Positions 37,218 to 45,864 are shown, numbered from the stretch's first letter. The stretch is 64,000 nt of DNA from Advenella kashmirensis W13003 (GCF_000506985.1 NZ_KI650979.1:1054001-1118000), one strand, 5' to 3'. The notes: generated from the letters alone by a model not told the origin. Made by a program: numbers and translations.

Positions 37218-39698
37218 ATGAACGCCATCGCGGCACTACTCACGCTACTATCGGGACTTGCGCTTGCCATCGGCGGTGGCTGGCTGCTGTCCCTGGGCGG
37301 CAGCATTTATTACGTGGCGGCCGGGATAGTCCTGCTGATTACGGCATTTCTGCTGTTCCGGCGCCGTCCCTCAGCCTTGGTGCTCTATGCAGCCTTCCTG
37401 ATCGGCACCGCCGTCTGGGCATTTTTCGAATCCGGCTATGACTGGTGGCCGCTGGCAACCCGTCTGGGCTTTTTCCTCATACTCGGCCTGATTCTGCTGC
37501 TGCCGGGCGTTGCACGGCCACTACGCAGCCGCCTTGAGTCGGACCGGCGCATGGCCGCCAACGAGGCGACCAACGCAAAAGCCGTGCTTGCTGTCATCAC
37601 AGTATTGATCGCCGTTGGCGCCCTGGGCAGCATTGCCAATCCGACCCACGATGTAGCCGGAGAACTGCCCGATGCGATCGTGAGCGCCGAACCGGATATG
37701 GGTAATAATGCAAGCACCGGTGACAACGACTGGCACGCTTACGGCCGCACCGCTTATGGTCAGCGCTATTCGCCGCTGAACCAGATCACGCCGGACAATG
37801 TAGGCAAGCTCAAGCTGGCCTGGACCTATCAAACCGGTGATATCAAGGGCGAAGGCGACACCAACGAATTTACCTATCAGGCCACGCCCATCAAAATCGG
37901 CAATACACTCTATTTGTGCACACCACATAACTGGGTGATTGCCCTTGATGCCGACAGCGGCGAGAAAAAATGGGAATACAAGGCCGATGTCGTCGCCGAT
38001 GGTCAGCGTCAGCACCAGACCTGCCGCGGTGTGTCATACTGGCCCGGTGATGCCGGTGCGCCGGCTGCAGCAAGCGCCCCTGCTGCTGAGAATACCGCCG
38101 GCGCAAGCGACAATGCTTCTGCTGCTGCACCTGCCGCCGATACCACGGCCGCTACAGCAACAGCCAGCACGCCCGACTCCACCGCTGCCTGCAACAGTCG
38201 CCTGTACCTGCCCACCGCCACGGCCAAGCTGATTGCGCTGGATCCGCAGACAGGCAAAGTATGTACCGATTTTGCCGAGAATGGTGAACTGGATCTGACC
38301 CATAACATGCCGTTCAAGCAGCACGGCTATTATTATTCGACCTCGCCTCCCGTGGTGGCCGACGGAAAAATCATCGTAGCGGGTGCGGTCAATGACAATT
38401 ATGATATTCATTCACCCTCGGGCGTGATTCGCGCCTATGACGTTCGCAGTGGCAAGTTGTTGTGGAACTGGGATTCGGGCAACCCGGACGACACCGCCCC
38501 GTTCGACCCCAACAACCCCGACCAGAAATACACGGAGAGCTCGCCCAATAGCTGGTCTGTCGGTAGCGCGGACGAAAAGCTGGGCCTGGTCTATTTCCCC
38601 ATGGGCAACCGCACGCCGGACCAACTGGGTCGGTATCGTAATGAAGCAGAGGAAAAATACTCAACGTCAGTGGTTGCACTGAATCTGAAGAACGGTCAGG
38701 TGCAATGGGTGCACCAGTTCATTCATCACGATTTGTGGGATATGGACTCGCCGGCGCAGCCAAGCCTGATGGATATCAGTACGCAGCAGGGCGTCGTGCC
38801 CTCGCTGGTGGTGCCCACCAAACAGGGCGACATCTTTGTGCTGGACCGTCGCACCGGAGAGGCTGTCCTGCCGGTGCGTGAGGTCAAGGCACCACAAGGC
38901 GCCATCGAAGGCGAGCGCACCTCCCCCACCCAGCCGGAATCGGCTCTTAATTTCAAGCCGGAACCGCTGACCGAAGCCAAAATGTGGGGCGGCACGCCGT
39001 TTGATCAGCTCTGGTGCCGGATCGCATTCAAATCGCTGCGCTACGAAGGCCAGTACACTCCGCCTTCATTGCAGGGCTCGATTGTGTATCCCGGCAATTT
39101 CGGCGCATTCAATTGGGGCGGCATCGCGGTTGATCCGAAGCGCCAGGTCATGTTCGGCATGCCCCTGCAGCTGGCCTTTGTATCGCAGATGGTACCCAGG
39201 GAAGAGCTGGGCAAAGATGTCAAAATGAACGTCGGCGAACAGGGTGTTAACAGCAATGAGGGCGCACCGTACGCCGTGAACATGCATCCGTTCCTCTCGC
39301 CTTTGGGCGTGCCGTGCCAGCAGCCGCCATGGGGGTTTGTCACCGGTGTGGATCTGCGCACCGGCAAGATCGCATGGAAGCATAAAAACGGTACCGTACG
39401 CGACCTTACGCCACTGCCACTGCCCATTAAAATGGGCGTTCCAGGCATTGGCGGGCCCATGATTACCGGTTCGGGTGTCGTGTTTATGGGGGCAGCGGTC
39501 GACAACTACTTGCGCGCCTACAACCTGACAACCGGCGAAGTGCTATGGAATGCCCGTCTGCCTGCAGGGGGCCAGGCGACCCCCATGACCTATCTGAACA
39601 GCAAGAATGAACAGATGGTCGTGCTGGTAGCCGGTGGTCATGGTTCTATCGGCACCAAACTGGGCGATTATGTGATGGCTTATAAATTGGCGCAATAA
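37218..39698 (+). CDS. Membrane-bound PQQ-dependent dehydrogenase, glucose/quinate/shikimate family
   Basis: The 826-residue protein has five membrane helices in residues 1-145, then a periplasmic eight-bladed PQQ propeller. DWHAYGRTAYGQRYSPLNQI starts the propeller. ATPIKIGNTLYLCTPHNWVIALD, the DLWDMDSPAQPSLMD region and the GGPMITGSGVVFMG blade are typical of mGDH and quinate dehydrogenase (sequences given in parts). It oxidises a sugar or cyclic polyol in the periplasm and passes electrons to ubiquinone. An Ala/Thr/Ser-rich stretch of about 47 residues (about 278-324) interrupts the propeller between SYWPG and CNSRLYLPTATAKL. No PQQ synthesis genes are in the window. It ends at a strong terminator. 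Confidence 0.9.
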   Translation: MNAIAALLTLLSGLALAIGGGWLLSLGGSIYYVAAGIVLLITAFLLFRRRPSALVLYAAFLIGTAVWAFFESGYDWWPLATRLGFFLILGLILLLPGVARPLRSRLESDRRMAANEATNAKAVLAVITVLIAVGALGSIANPTHDVAGELPDAIVSAEPDMGNNASTGDNDWHAYGRTAYGQRYSPLNQITPDNVGKLKLAWTYQTGDIKGEGDTNEFTYQATPIKIGNTLYLCTPHNWVIALDADSGEKKWEYKADVVADGQRQHQTCRGVSYWPGDAGAPAAASAPAAENTAGASDNASAAAPAADTTAATATASTPDSTAACNSRLYLPTATAKLIALDPQTGKVCTDFAENGELDLTHNMPFKQHGYYYSTSPPVVADGKIIVAGAVNDNYDIHSPSGVIRAYDVRSGKLLWNWDSGNPDDTAPFDPNNPDQKYTESSPNSWSVGSADEKLGLVYFPMGNRTPDQLGRYRNEAEEKYSTSVVALNLKNGQVQWVHQFIHHDLWDMDSPAQPSLMDISTQQGVVPSLVVPTKQGDIFVLDRRTGEAVLPVREVKAPQGAIEGERTSPTQPESALNFKPEPLTEAKMWGGTPFDQLWCRIAFKSLRYEGQYTPPSLQGSIVYPGNFGAFNWGGIAVDPKRQVMFGMPLQLAFVSQMVPREELGKDVKMNVGEQGVNSNEGAPYAVNMHPFLSPLGVPCQQPPWGFVTGVDLRTGKIAWKHKNGTVRDLTPLPLPIKMGVPGIGGPMITGSGVVFMGAAVDNYLRAYNLTTGEVLWNARLPAGGQATPMTYLNSKNEQMVVLVAGGHGSIGTKLGDYVMAYKLAQ

Positions 39699-39715
39699 GG
39701 CGCTGCACACAATGA

Positions 39716-39750
39716 AAACTGCCCGGGCATGACAACCCGGGCAGTTTTTT
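39716..39750 (+). terminator. Intrinsic terminator after the PQQ dehydrogenase
   Basis: ACTGCCCGGG (39718-39727) and CCCGGGCAGT (39736-39745) form a perfect 10-bp stem with an 8-base loop. A-run and T-run on either side extend it, and six T residues close it. Likely bidirectional, since it also lies just after the minus-strand toxin gene. Confidence 0.88.
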
Positions 39751-39817
39751 CTGTCCCTGACAGTTTCTGGCCCAGGTTATTTACCTGGAATATCGACATT
39801 ACCCAGAGCAGCGTTGC

Positions 39818-40093
39818 TCAGCCAGGCCACCTCGTTGCAGTGTGTACAACCCGAAGGATGCGCACTTGGTCACTCACCAAGTCATACACTAATAGATAGT
39901 TGGCGTGCACGACTAACTCAAACGTATCGGGAACCCGACCCGGCCGCCCAATATGGGGATATCGGGATAGAAGCGCGGCCCCTTTTTCAAACTGTTCGTC
40001 CAACGATAATGCGGCGCGTGGACTGTCATTTTCAACATAGCTGTAGATACGATCGCGGTCATCCAATGCATCTATCGTCCAAAACAACTCCAT
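39818..40093 (-). CDS. RelE/ParE-family toxin
   Basis: The 91-residue protein has the ParE/RelE layout: WTIDALDDRDRIYSYVENDSP in the N-terminal helices, PHIGRPGRVPDTFELVVHANY in the middle and the C-terminal strand VRILRVVHTATRWP. ParE-like members poison gyrase; RelE-like members cut mRNA. The GRPGRVPDT.EL form is closer to the ParE side. The gene is 2 bp after the antitoxin gene, in the same operon. Confidence 0.87.
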   Translation of the reverse strand: MELFWTIDALDDRDRIYSYVENDSPRAALSLDEQFEKGAALLSRYPHIGRPGRVPDTFELVVHANYLLVYDLVSDQVRILRVVHTATRWPG

Positions 40094-40095
40094 TT

Positions 40096-40386
40096 TTATT
40101 TCTCTGGCATTCCGAGTCGCCGGCGTGTTGCCGCACGTTTTGCCGCAAATTTGGACTCAACGTCGGCGGCCGGTATCAAACGGCCCTCATTTGCCGATTC
40201 AATGCCTGCGAGCACCTGGCGTCGGTACCAGTTGTCGTACTCTGCTTCTTCATTCTGTTGTGTCACGTATTCACGCATGAAGTCACGCAGAATCTGAGCA
40301 CCAGTGCGATCACGCGAACGGGCAGCAGAGGTAAACTCCTGCTTCAAACTCTCTTCAACACGAAATGTAAATGTACTCTCGCTCAT
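40096..40386 (-). CDS. Ribbon-helix-helix antitoxin of the ParE/RelE-like toxin
   Basis: The 96-residue protein starts FTFRVEESLKQEFTSAARSRDRTGAQILRDFMREYV (in parts, about 6-41), a ribbon-helix-helix DNA-binding domain. It is followed by a charged C-terminal part (EYDNWYRRQVLAGIESANEG) that would wrap the toxin. It precedes the toxin by 2 bp. A perfect inverted repeat overlapping the promoter just upstream (40401-40428) is the expected autoregulatory operator. Confidence 0.85.
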   Translation of the reverse strand: MSESTFTFRVEESLKQEFTSAARSRDRTGAQILRDFMREYVTQQNEEAEYDNWYRRQVLAGIESANEGRLIPAADVESKFAAKRAATRRRLGMPEK

Positions 40387-40400
40387 GAGAAGGCCTCAAT

Positions 40401-40447
40401 GTGTTACATGAAAAGTGCATTGTAACACTTACTCAGGGGTCATGTAA
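40401..40447 (-). promoter_or_regulatory. Promoter and overlapping operator of the ParE/RelE-like module
   Basis: GTGTTACA (40401-40408) and TGTAACAC (40421-40428) form a perfect 8-bp inverted repeat with a 12-base spacer. On the minus strand TACAAT (40424-40419) is a good -10 with TTACAT 17 bases upstream (40447-40442). The operator covers the -10, so antitoxin or toxin-antitoxin complex binding would block transcription. Confidence 0.6.
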
Positions 40448-40486
40448 TTCGGATAAATACGAAGGCCTCCACGGCGAATTAACACC

Positions 40487-40578
40487 AATATTTCAATCGT
40501 TTCTTATCAGGGCGAACCCAACCGTCACCCATATTCCATGATTCTCAATTTCTCAAATATTTCATTTGCAATATTTCA
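40487..40578. repeat. Three AATATTTCA repeats in the AT-rich spacer before the liv operon
   Basis: The 9-mer AATATTTCA occurs at 40487-40495, 40556-40564 and 40570-40578; the last two belong to a 10-bp direct repeat spaced 14 bp. The 390-bp stretch between the toxin-antitoxin operator and livG (40430-40821) holds no supported gene. The repeats may bind a regulator or may be chance in AT-rich DNA. Confidence 0.3.
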
Positions 40579-40776
40579 TAAATAAAAATATCCGCACTGC
40601 GTTTTAATCCAATTGTCATCCACGCGACAGACAATGTACTGAAAATGCGCCTACAGCTTCAATCTTCACTGAAGTTGCCCTTTTCTGACGCGAAGCGATG
40701 GCGAATTTATTCACCTATGGTTAGCACTAATAGCAAATTTACGTCTACGTAAGCATACTGTCCGCTACAAACGGCA

Positions 40777-40805
40777 GCGGGTGAATGACCCGCTTTCTTG
40801 CGGGT
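40777..40805 (+). promoter_or_regulatory. Mutually exclusive hairpins in the liv leader
   Basis: GCGGGT (40777-40782), ACCCGC (40788-40793) and GCGGGT (40800-40805) lie in a row. The middle element can pair with either neighbour, but not with both. The second pairing leaves TTTC and then the livG start 16 bases further on. This is the logic of an attenuator or translational switch, but there is no long T-run. Confidence 0.4.
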
Positions 40806-40821
40806 TTCACAAGACAAGAAC

Positions 40822-41595
40822 ATGACAGATCTAATATTAGAGACAAAGAAGCTGACCAAGGAATTTCTCGGTTTCGTGGCGGTCAACGAGGTTGATCTGC
40901 GGGTGCGAAGAGGTTCCATCCACGCACTTATTGGCCCCAATGGCGCCGGCAAGACAACCTGTTTCAATCTGCTCACCAAATTCATTACGCCCACCGCGGG
41001 TCAGATTTTTTTCAACGGCCAGAATATTACATCTGAAAAGCCGGCGCAGATCGCCCGCAAAGGGATCATCCGTTCCTTTCAGATTTCTGCTGTCTTTCCC
41101 GACATGACGGTACTCGAAAATGTACGCATCGGACTGCAGCGTGAGCAAGGCACCTCTTTTCATTTCTGGCGAAGCGATGCCTCTCTGGAAAAACTGAATG
41201 ATCGGGCACGTGAGTTGCTGGCTGAAGTGGATCTGCTGGAGTTCGAGGACCATGTGACCTCCAGCCTGCCCTACGGCCGCAAGCGCGCCCTGGAAATAGC
41301 TACGACACTGGCCATGGAGCCGGAGCTGATGCTGCTGGACGAGCCTACCCAGGGCATGGGCCACGAAGATGTGGATCGCGTCACGCAACTGATCAAAAAA
41401 GTGAGCGCTGGTCGCACGATTCTGATGGTGGAACATAATATGAATGTGATTTCGTCCATTGCCGACCATATAACCGTACTGGCGCGTGGAAACGTACTGG
41501 CCGAGGGAGACTATCGCACGGTATCGACCAATCCCGCGGTCATGGAAGCCTACATGGGTACATCCGAAGGTGTTCTGCAGGGAGCGCATGCATGA
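40822..41595 (+). CDS. Branched-chain amino acid/amide ABC transporter ATPase (LivG-like)
   Basis: The 257-residue protein starts at the ATG at 40822; a TTG at 40798 inside the leader hairpin is also in frame. Walker A is GPNGAGKT, Walker B is LMLLDEP with TQGMG after it, and the switch His is in MVEHNMNVI. The signature is YGRKRALEIA, a YG..R form commonly seen in LivG-like members. It energises LivH/LivM together with the LivF-like ATPase, whose start overlaps by 4 bp. No strong ribosome site precedes the ATG. Confidence 0.9.
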   Translation: MTDLILETKKLTKEFLGFVAVNEVDLRVRRGSIHALIGPNGAGKTTCFNLLTKFITPTAGQIFFNGQNITSEKPAQIARKGIIRSFQISAVFPDMTVLENVRIGLQREQGTSFHFWRSDASLEKLNDRARELLAEVDLLEFEDHVTSSLPYGRKRALEIATTLAMEPELMLLDEPTQGMGHEDVDRVTQLIKKVSAGRTILMVEHNMNVISSIADHITVLARGNVLAEGDYRTVSTNPAVMEAYMGTSEGVLQGAHA

Positions 41596-42311
41596 GCGCC
41601 TACGCACTTGAAATAAATGACCTGCACGCCTGGTATGGCGAATCGCATATTCTGCATGGCGTAAATATGACCGTCCCCAAAGGCAGCGTCGTGACGCTGC
41701 TGGGTCGCAACGGCGCGGGCCGGACCACAACCATGCGCGCCATGCTGGGCCTCACGGGCGATCGCAAAGGTTCAGTGAAAATCAATGGCACGCAAGTCAT
41801 CAGTATGCCCACCCACAAAATCGCCCACCTGGGTGTAGGGTACTGTCCGGAAGAGCGTGGCATTTTTTCCAGCCTGAGCTGCGAAGAGAATCTGCTATTG
41901 CCCCCTCCCCTGAAAAACAGGAATGCCGCTGCCAACGTGATGTCGCTGGACGAAATCTATGCGATGTTTCCGAATCTGAAGGAACGGCGCAATTCCCCCG
42001 GCACCCGCCTGTCGGGCGGCGAACAGCAAATGCTGGCTGTCGCGCGCATTTTGCGCACCGGTGCCGATATCCTGCTGCTGGACGAAATATCCGAAGGCCT
42101 GGCCCCCGTCATTGTCCAGGCGCTGGCCCGCATGATCACCACGCTCAAGCAAAAAGGCCTGACGGTGATCATGGTTGAACAGAATTTTCACTTCGCCGCC
42201 CCCCTGGCCGATCATTTCTATGTCATGGAACACGGTGAAATTGTAGAAGCCTTTCCTGCCGACCAACTGGCCGCCAAACAGGAGACGTTGAACGAGCTGC
42301 TGGGCGTTTAA
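41592..42311 (+). CDS. Branched-chain amino acid/amide ABC transporter ATPase (LivF-like), Walker A Arg variant
   Basis: The 239-residue protein is LivF-like: LSGGEQQMLAVARIL signature, ILLLDEISEGLAP Walker B region and VEQNF switch. The Walker A motif reads GRNGAGRTT, so the invariant Lys is Arg44 (codon CGG at 41721-41723). In other ABC ATPases a Lys-to-Arg change here usually lowers ATP hydrolysis. I recall this form in some LivF proteins of betaproteobacteria, but cannot check how common it is. Its partner LivG-like ATPase keeps Lys. It overlaps livG by 4 bp and precedes the binding-protein gene by 46 bp. Confidence 0.9.
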   Translation: MSAYALEINDLHAWYGESHILHGVNMTVPKGSVVTLLGRNGAGRTTTMRAMLGLTGDRKGSVKINGTQVISMPTHKIAHLGVGYCPEERGIFSSLSCEENLLLPPPLKNRNAAANVMSLDEIYAMFPNLKERRNSPGTRLSGGEQQMLAVARILRTGADILLLDEISEGLAPVIVQALARMITTLKQKGLTVIMVEQNFHFAAPLADHFYVMEHGEIVEAFPADQLAAKQETLNELLGV

Positions 42312-42357
42312 CGAACCATTCAACAACAATTAATCCTTCATTTACTGGAGAGTAACG

Positions 42358-43554
42358 ATGAGACTCACAAAAACGCTTTGTGCGCTTGCTCTGGCTTCGC
42401 TGGGCACCCATGCCATGGCCGCAGGCATTTCCGATGACGTGATCCGTATCGGTTTCATCACCGATATGTCCGGCGTGTATTCCGACATTGACGGCAAAGG
42501 CGGTATCGAAGCCATCAAAATGGCCATCGAAGATGCTGGCGGTGCGGTTGACGGTAAAAAAATCGAGGTATTGAGCGCCGATCACCAGAATAAAGCTGAC
42601 GTGGCATCTGCGCGCGTGCGCCAGTGGATCGATCAGGACAAGGTTGATGTCATCATTGGCGGCACCAACTCGGCAACTGCGCTTGCCTCTGCCGGGGTTG
42701 CTGCAGCCAAGAAAGTGCCCTATATCGCAATCGGCCCGGGCAGTACGGCGCTGACCAACGCCAATTGCACAGCCTACACCATTCATTATGCGTACAACAC
42801 CAAGGCACTGGCCAATGTAACCGGCGGAGCAGTCGTCAAGCAGGGTGGCAAGAAATGGTTCTTCCTGACCGCCGATTATGCCTTCGGTCACTCGCTGGAG
42901 GCCGATACCACAACTGTGGTCAAAGCGAACCAGGGCGAGGTGGTAGGATCTGTCAAGGTGCCGCTGGGTACCACCGACTTTTCTTCCTATATGCTGCAGG
43001 CCCAATCGTCCGGCGCGCAGATCATGGGGCTTGCCAATGCGGGCGGCGACTTCATCAATTCCATGAAGGCCGGCAGCGAATTTGGTGTCTTCCCCGCAAT
43101 CAAACCCGCCGGACTGCTGGTATTTATCAACGACGTGCACTCGCTTGGCCTGCAGACCACGCAAGGTCTTTATCTGACCGCCTCGTGGTACTGGGACCAG
43201 GATGACGAATCGCGCGCCTGGGCCAAGAAATTCGAAGACCGGGTCAAGCGCAAACCGTCCTTCCTGCAGGCCGGAGATTACGCCGCCGTTGAGTCCTATC
43301 TGAAAGCGGTTGCCGAGACCAAAACCGATAATGGCGATGAAATCGTCAAATGGTTCAAGTCCAACAAAATCAACAATATGTTCATGAAAAACGGCGTGAC
43401 CCGCAAGGACGGCCTGGTTGTGCATGATATGTATCTGATGCAGGTGAAAAAGCCGGAAGAGTCCAAAGGACCTTGGGATTACTACAAAGTCGTGGAAAAA
43501 GTCCCCGGCGAAACAGCCTACGGACCGGAAAGCGAATCGACCTGCAAGCTATAA
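42358..43554 (+). CDS. Branched-chain amino acid/amide ABC transporter substrate-binding protein
   Basis: The 398-residue protein has a signal peptide (about 1-21, ending AMA-A) and a LivK/AmiC-type periplasmic-binding fold: IRIGFITDMSGVYSDIDGKGG, VDVIIGGTNSATALASAGVA, WFFLTADYAFGHSLE and DYAAVESYLKAV. In this operon it would hand amino acids, amides or short acids to the Liv permeases. The gene follows the two ATPase genes rather than preceding them. A 10-bp hairpin separates it from livH. Confidence 0.9.
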   Translation: MRLTKTLCALALASLGTHAMAAGISDDVIRIGFITDMSGVYSDIDGKGGIEAIKMAIEDAGGAVDGKKIEVLSADHQNKADVASARVRQWIDQDKVDVIIGGTNSATALASAGVAAAKKVPYIAIGPGSTALTNANCTAYTIHYAYNTKALANVTGGAVVKQGGKKWFFLTADYAFGHSLEADTTTVVKANQGEVVGSVKVPLGTTDFSSYMLQAQSSGAQIMGLANAGGDFINSMKAGSEFGVFPAIKPAGLLVFINDVHSLGLQTTQGLYLTASWYWDQDDESRAWAKKFEDRVKRKPSFLQAGDYAAVESYLKAVAETKTDNGDEIVKWFKSNKINNMFMKNGVTRKDGLVVHDMYLMQVKKPEESKGPWDYYKVVEKVPGETAYGPESESTCKL

Positions 43555-43566
43555 CCCTTTGTTGTC

Positions 43567-43597
43567 CTGGCAGACGCGCCCAATGGACGTCTGCCAG
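43567..43597 (+). repeat. Intercistronic hairpin between the liv binding-protein gene and livH
   Basis: CTGGCAGACG (43567-43576) and CGTCTGCCAG (43588-43597) form a perfect 10-bp stem with an 11-base loop. No T-run follows. Such hairpins after periplasmic binding-protein genes commonly protect the upstream mRNA and lower expression of the permease genes. Confidence 0.7.
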
Positions 43598-43636
43598 ATT
43601 CATGAATGTTATTTAATCTGACGCAGTCATTGAAAT

Positions 43637-44524
43637 ATGATTACCATTTTTGGCATACCCCTCGCCGCTTTCCTGGGCCAGATTCTTCTGGGGCTGGTCA
43701 ACGGCTCGTTCTATGCGGTGCTCTCACTCGGACTGGCCGTAATTTTCGGCCTGCTCAATGTGATCAACTTTGCGCATGGCGCGCTGTACATGCTGGGCGC
43801 ATTCATTGCATGGATGGGCCTGCAGTTTCTGGGACTGAACTATTGGGTCATGCTGATCATAGCACCGCTGGTGGTCGGTTTGCTGGGCATTATTATCGAA
43901 CGGCTGTTGCTGCGTCATCTGTATAAGCTGGACCATCTGTACGGCCTGTTGCTGACCTTTGGCCTGACCCTGCTGATTGAGGGCATCTTCCGCAGCATGT
44001 ACGGCGTCTCAGGCCAGCCCTATCCAACCCCCGAAGCGCTGCGCGGCGCTGTAAACCTGGGCTTTATGGTCTTGCCGATTTATCGCGGCTGGGTCGTGGT
44101 CGCCTCGATCATTGCCTGCCTGCTCACCTGGTTCGTCATTGAGCGGACCCGCCTGGGGGCGCTGCTGCGGGCCGGCACAGAGAACCCCAAGCTGGTGGAA
44201 GCTTTCGGTATCAACGTGCCGCTGATGGTCACGCTGACCTATGGCTTTGGTGTGGCTCTGGCCGGCTTTGCGGGTGTTCTGGCCGCGCCCGTGCTGCAAG
44301 TGTCCCCGCTGATGGGATCAAATCTGATTATTGTTGTCTTTGCCGTGGTAGTGATCGGTGGCATGGGCTCGATTATGGGTTCCATTCTTACCGGGCTTGG
44401 GCTGGGTGTCATTGAAGGCCTCACCAAAGTGTTCTGGCCGGAAGCGTCCAGCACCGTTGTTTTCATTATTATGGCAATTGTCTTGTTATTGCGTCCTGCC
44501 GGACTCTTCGGGAAAGTGAAATGA
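43637..44524 (+). CDS. Branched-chain amino acid/amide ABC transporter permease (LivH-like)
   Basis: The 295-residue permease has about eight membrane segments. LGLVNGSFYAVLSLGLAVIFGLLNVINFAHGALYMLGAF (in parts, about 14-52) is the LivH N-terminal signature. FGVALAGFAGVLAAP and VVVIGGMGSIMGSILTGLGLG follow near the end. Its stop overlaps the livM start by 4 bp. Confidence 0.93.
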   Translation: MITIFGIPLAAFLGQILLGLVNGSFYAVLSLGLAVIFGLLNVINFAHGALYMLGAFIAWMGLQFLGLNYWVMLIIAPLVVGLLGIIIERLLLRHLYKLDHLYGLLLTFGLTLLIEGIFRSMYGVSGQPYPTPEALRGAVNLGFMVLPIYRGWVVVASIIACLLTWFVIERTRLGALLRAGTENPKLVEAFGINVPLMVTLTYGFGVALAGFAGVLAAPVLQVSPLMGSNLIIVVFAVVVIGGMGSIMGSILTGLGLGVIEGLTKVFWPEASSTVVFIIMAIVLLLRPAGLFGKVK

Positions 44525-45501
44525 ACCGCCAACTGCTTGCCTTGCTGGTGTTTGCCCTGGCGCTGGCCTTTCTGCCTGCCCTGGGCGTCTATCCGATTTT
44601 CGTGATGAAAATCCTGTGTTATGCGCTGTTTGCCTGCGCCTTCAATTTGCTGCTGGGCTATGTAGGGCTGCTGTCCTTCGGTCATGCCGCTTTTTTTGGC
44701 GGTGCCGCCTACGCTGCCGGCCACGCCATTAAAATCTGGGGGCTGACACCCGAACTGGGTATTTTGTTCGGGGTCCTGGTCGCCGCGATTCTGGGGCTAA
44801 TCGTCGGCTGGCTGGCGATTCGGCGCAGTGGAATTTATTTCACCATGATTACCCTTGCCATGGCGCAAATGGTGTTCTTCTACTTTCTGCAGGCGCCGTT
44901 TACCGGTGGCGAAGATGGTCTGCAGGGCGTGCCACGCGGCAAGCTGTTCGGTCTGATCGACTTGAGAAACGATATCAACCTGTACTATTTGGTGATCGTG
45001 ATTTTTGTGATCGGCTATTTCATCTGCTGGCGCACCGTCAAGTCGCCGTTCGGGCAGGTAGTCCGCGCCATCAAGGAAAATGAGCCACGCGCCATTTCGC
45101 TGGGCTACGATGTTGAAAAATTCAAATTGCTGGCTTTCGTACTGTCAGCCGGTCTGGCGGGCCTGGCCGGCGCGACCAAAACGCTGGTCTTCGTGTCGGC
45201 TACGCTGTCCGATGCCATGTGGCAGATGTCCGGTACCGTAGTGCTGATGACGCTCATCGGCGGGGTGGGCACCTTTACCGGACCGGTCATTGGTGCGCTG
45301 ATCGTCGTATTCATTGAAAATAAAATCGGCGACATTGGCCGGATGCTGGCCAGTTCAACCGGTATTCAATGGTTCCAGACGCTGGGAGAGTCGGTCACCA
45401 TTGTCATGGGACTGATTTTCATTGTATGCGTGATGGCGTTCCGCCGCGGCATCGTTGGAGAGCTGCTGGCCCTGATGCCCGCCACACGCAAAAAAAACTG
45501 A
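44521..45501 (+). CDS. Branched-chain amino acid/amide ABC transporter permease (LivM-like)
   Basis: The 326-residue permease has CAFNLLLGYVGLLSFGHAAFFG, the RRSGIYFTMITLAMAQM segment, KENEPRAISLGYDVEKFKLLAFVLSAGLAGLAG (in parts; the ATPase-coupling loop) and GGVGTFTGPVIGAL. It forms the channel with LivH. It is the last gene of the operon, followed by a terminator. Confidence 0.93.
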   Translation: MNRQLLALLVFALALAFLPALGVYPIFVMKILCYALFACAFNLLLGYVGLLSFGHAAFFGGAAYAAGHAIKIWGLTPELGILFGVLVAAILGLIVGWLAIRRSGIYFTMITLAMAQMVFFYFLQAPFTGGEDGLQGVPRGKLFGLIDLRNDINLYYLVIVIFVIGYFICWRTVKSPFGQVVRAIKENEPRAISLGYDVEKFKLLAFVLSAGLAGLAGATKTLVFVSATLSDAMWQMSGTVVLMTLIGGVGTFTGPVIGALIVVFIENKIGDIGRMLASSTGIQWFQTLGESVTIVMGLIFIVCVMAFRRGIVGELLALMPATRKKN

Positions 45502-45540
45502 TCCGCCCAGTACCCCCTGCCGTCGTTCAATAAAGACCGT

Positions 45541-45580
45541 CAGCCCGCCCGAAAACGCTTCGGCGGGCTGTTTTCATTTT
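45541..45580 (+). terminator. Intrinsic terminator of the liv operon
   Basis: CAGCCCGCC (45541-45549) pairs with GGCGGGCTG (45562-45570); inner CGAA/TTCG extends the stem with one bulged base. TTTTCATTTTT follows. Confidence 0.8.
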
Positions 45581-45864
45581 TCGGGCCGCCAAGCGCACTT
45601 TGCGTTCTGTGGTATATCGGATATCAGACATTGACAGGATCCTGAATTTCACACAGTTTGCAACAGCGATTCATATATATGCAAAACATGCAGCATTCCG
45701 CGTTCAGCAACAGGCCTGGCCCGAAAATCAGACATGTCAGTCGTAATATCACGCATCTCGGAACTCAGAGTGACAGCGTAATCGGGACGCACCAATGCAT
45801 CACATTACAGCCCCATTACATCGCATCAGGTCTACGCAATTACCCTAGGTTCAAATATTAGGGC

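Noticed and set aside
42223-43425. Minus-strand open frame of 400 codons
   Set aside because: It is antisense to the liv binding-protein gene and shows no protein family features.
45658-45861. Plus-strand open frame of 67 codons before the second tctCBA operon
   Set aside because: No ribosome site, no domain, and it lies upstream of the likely promoter.
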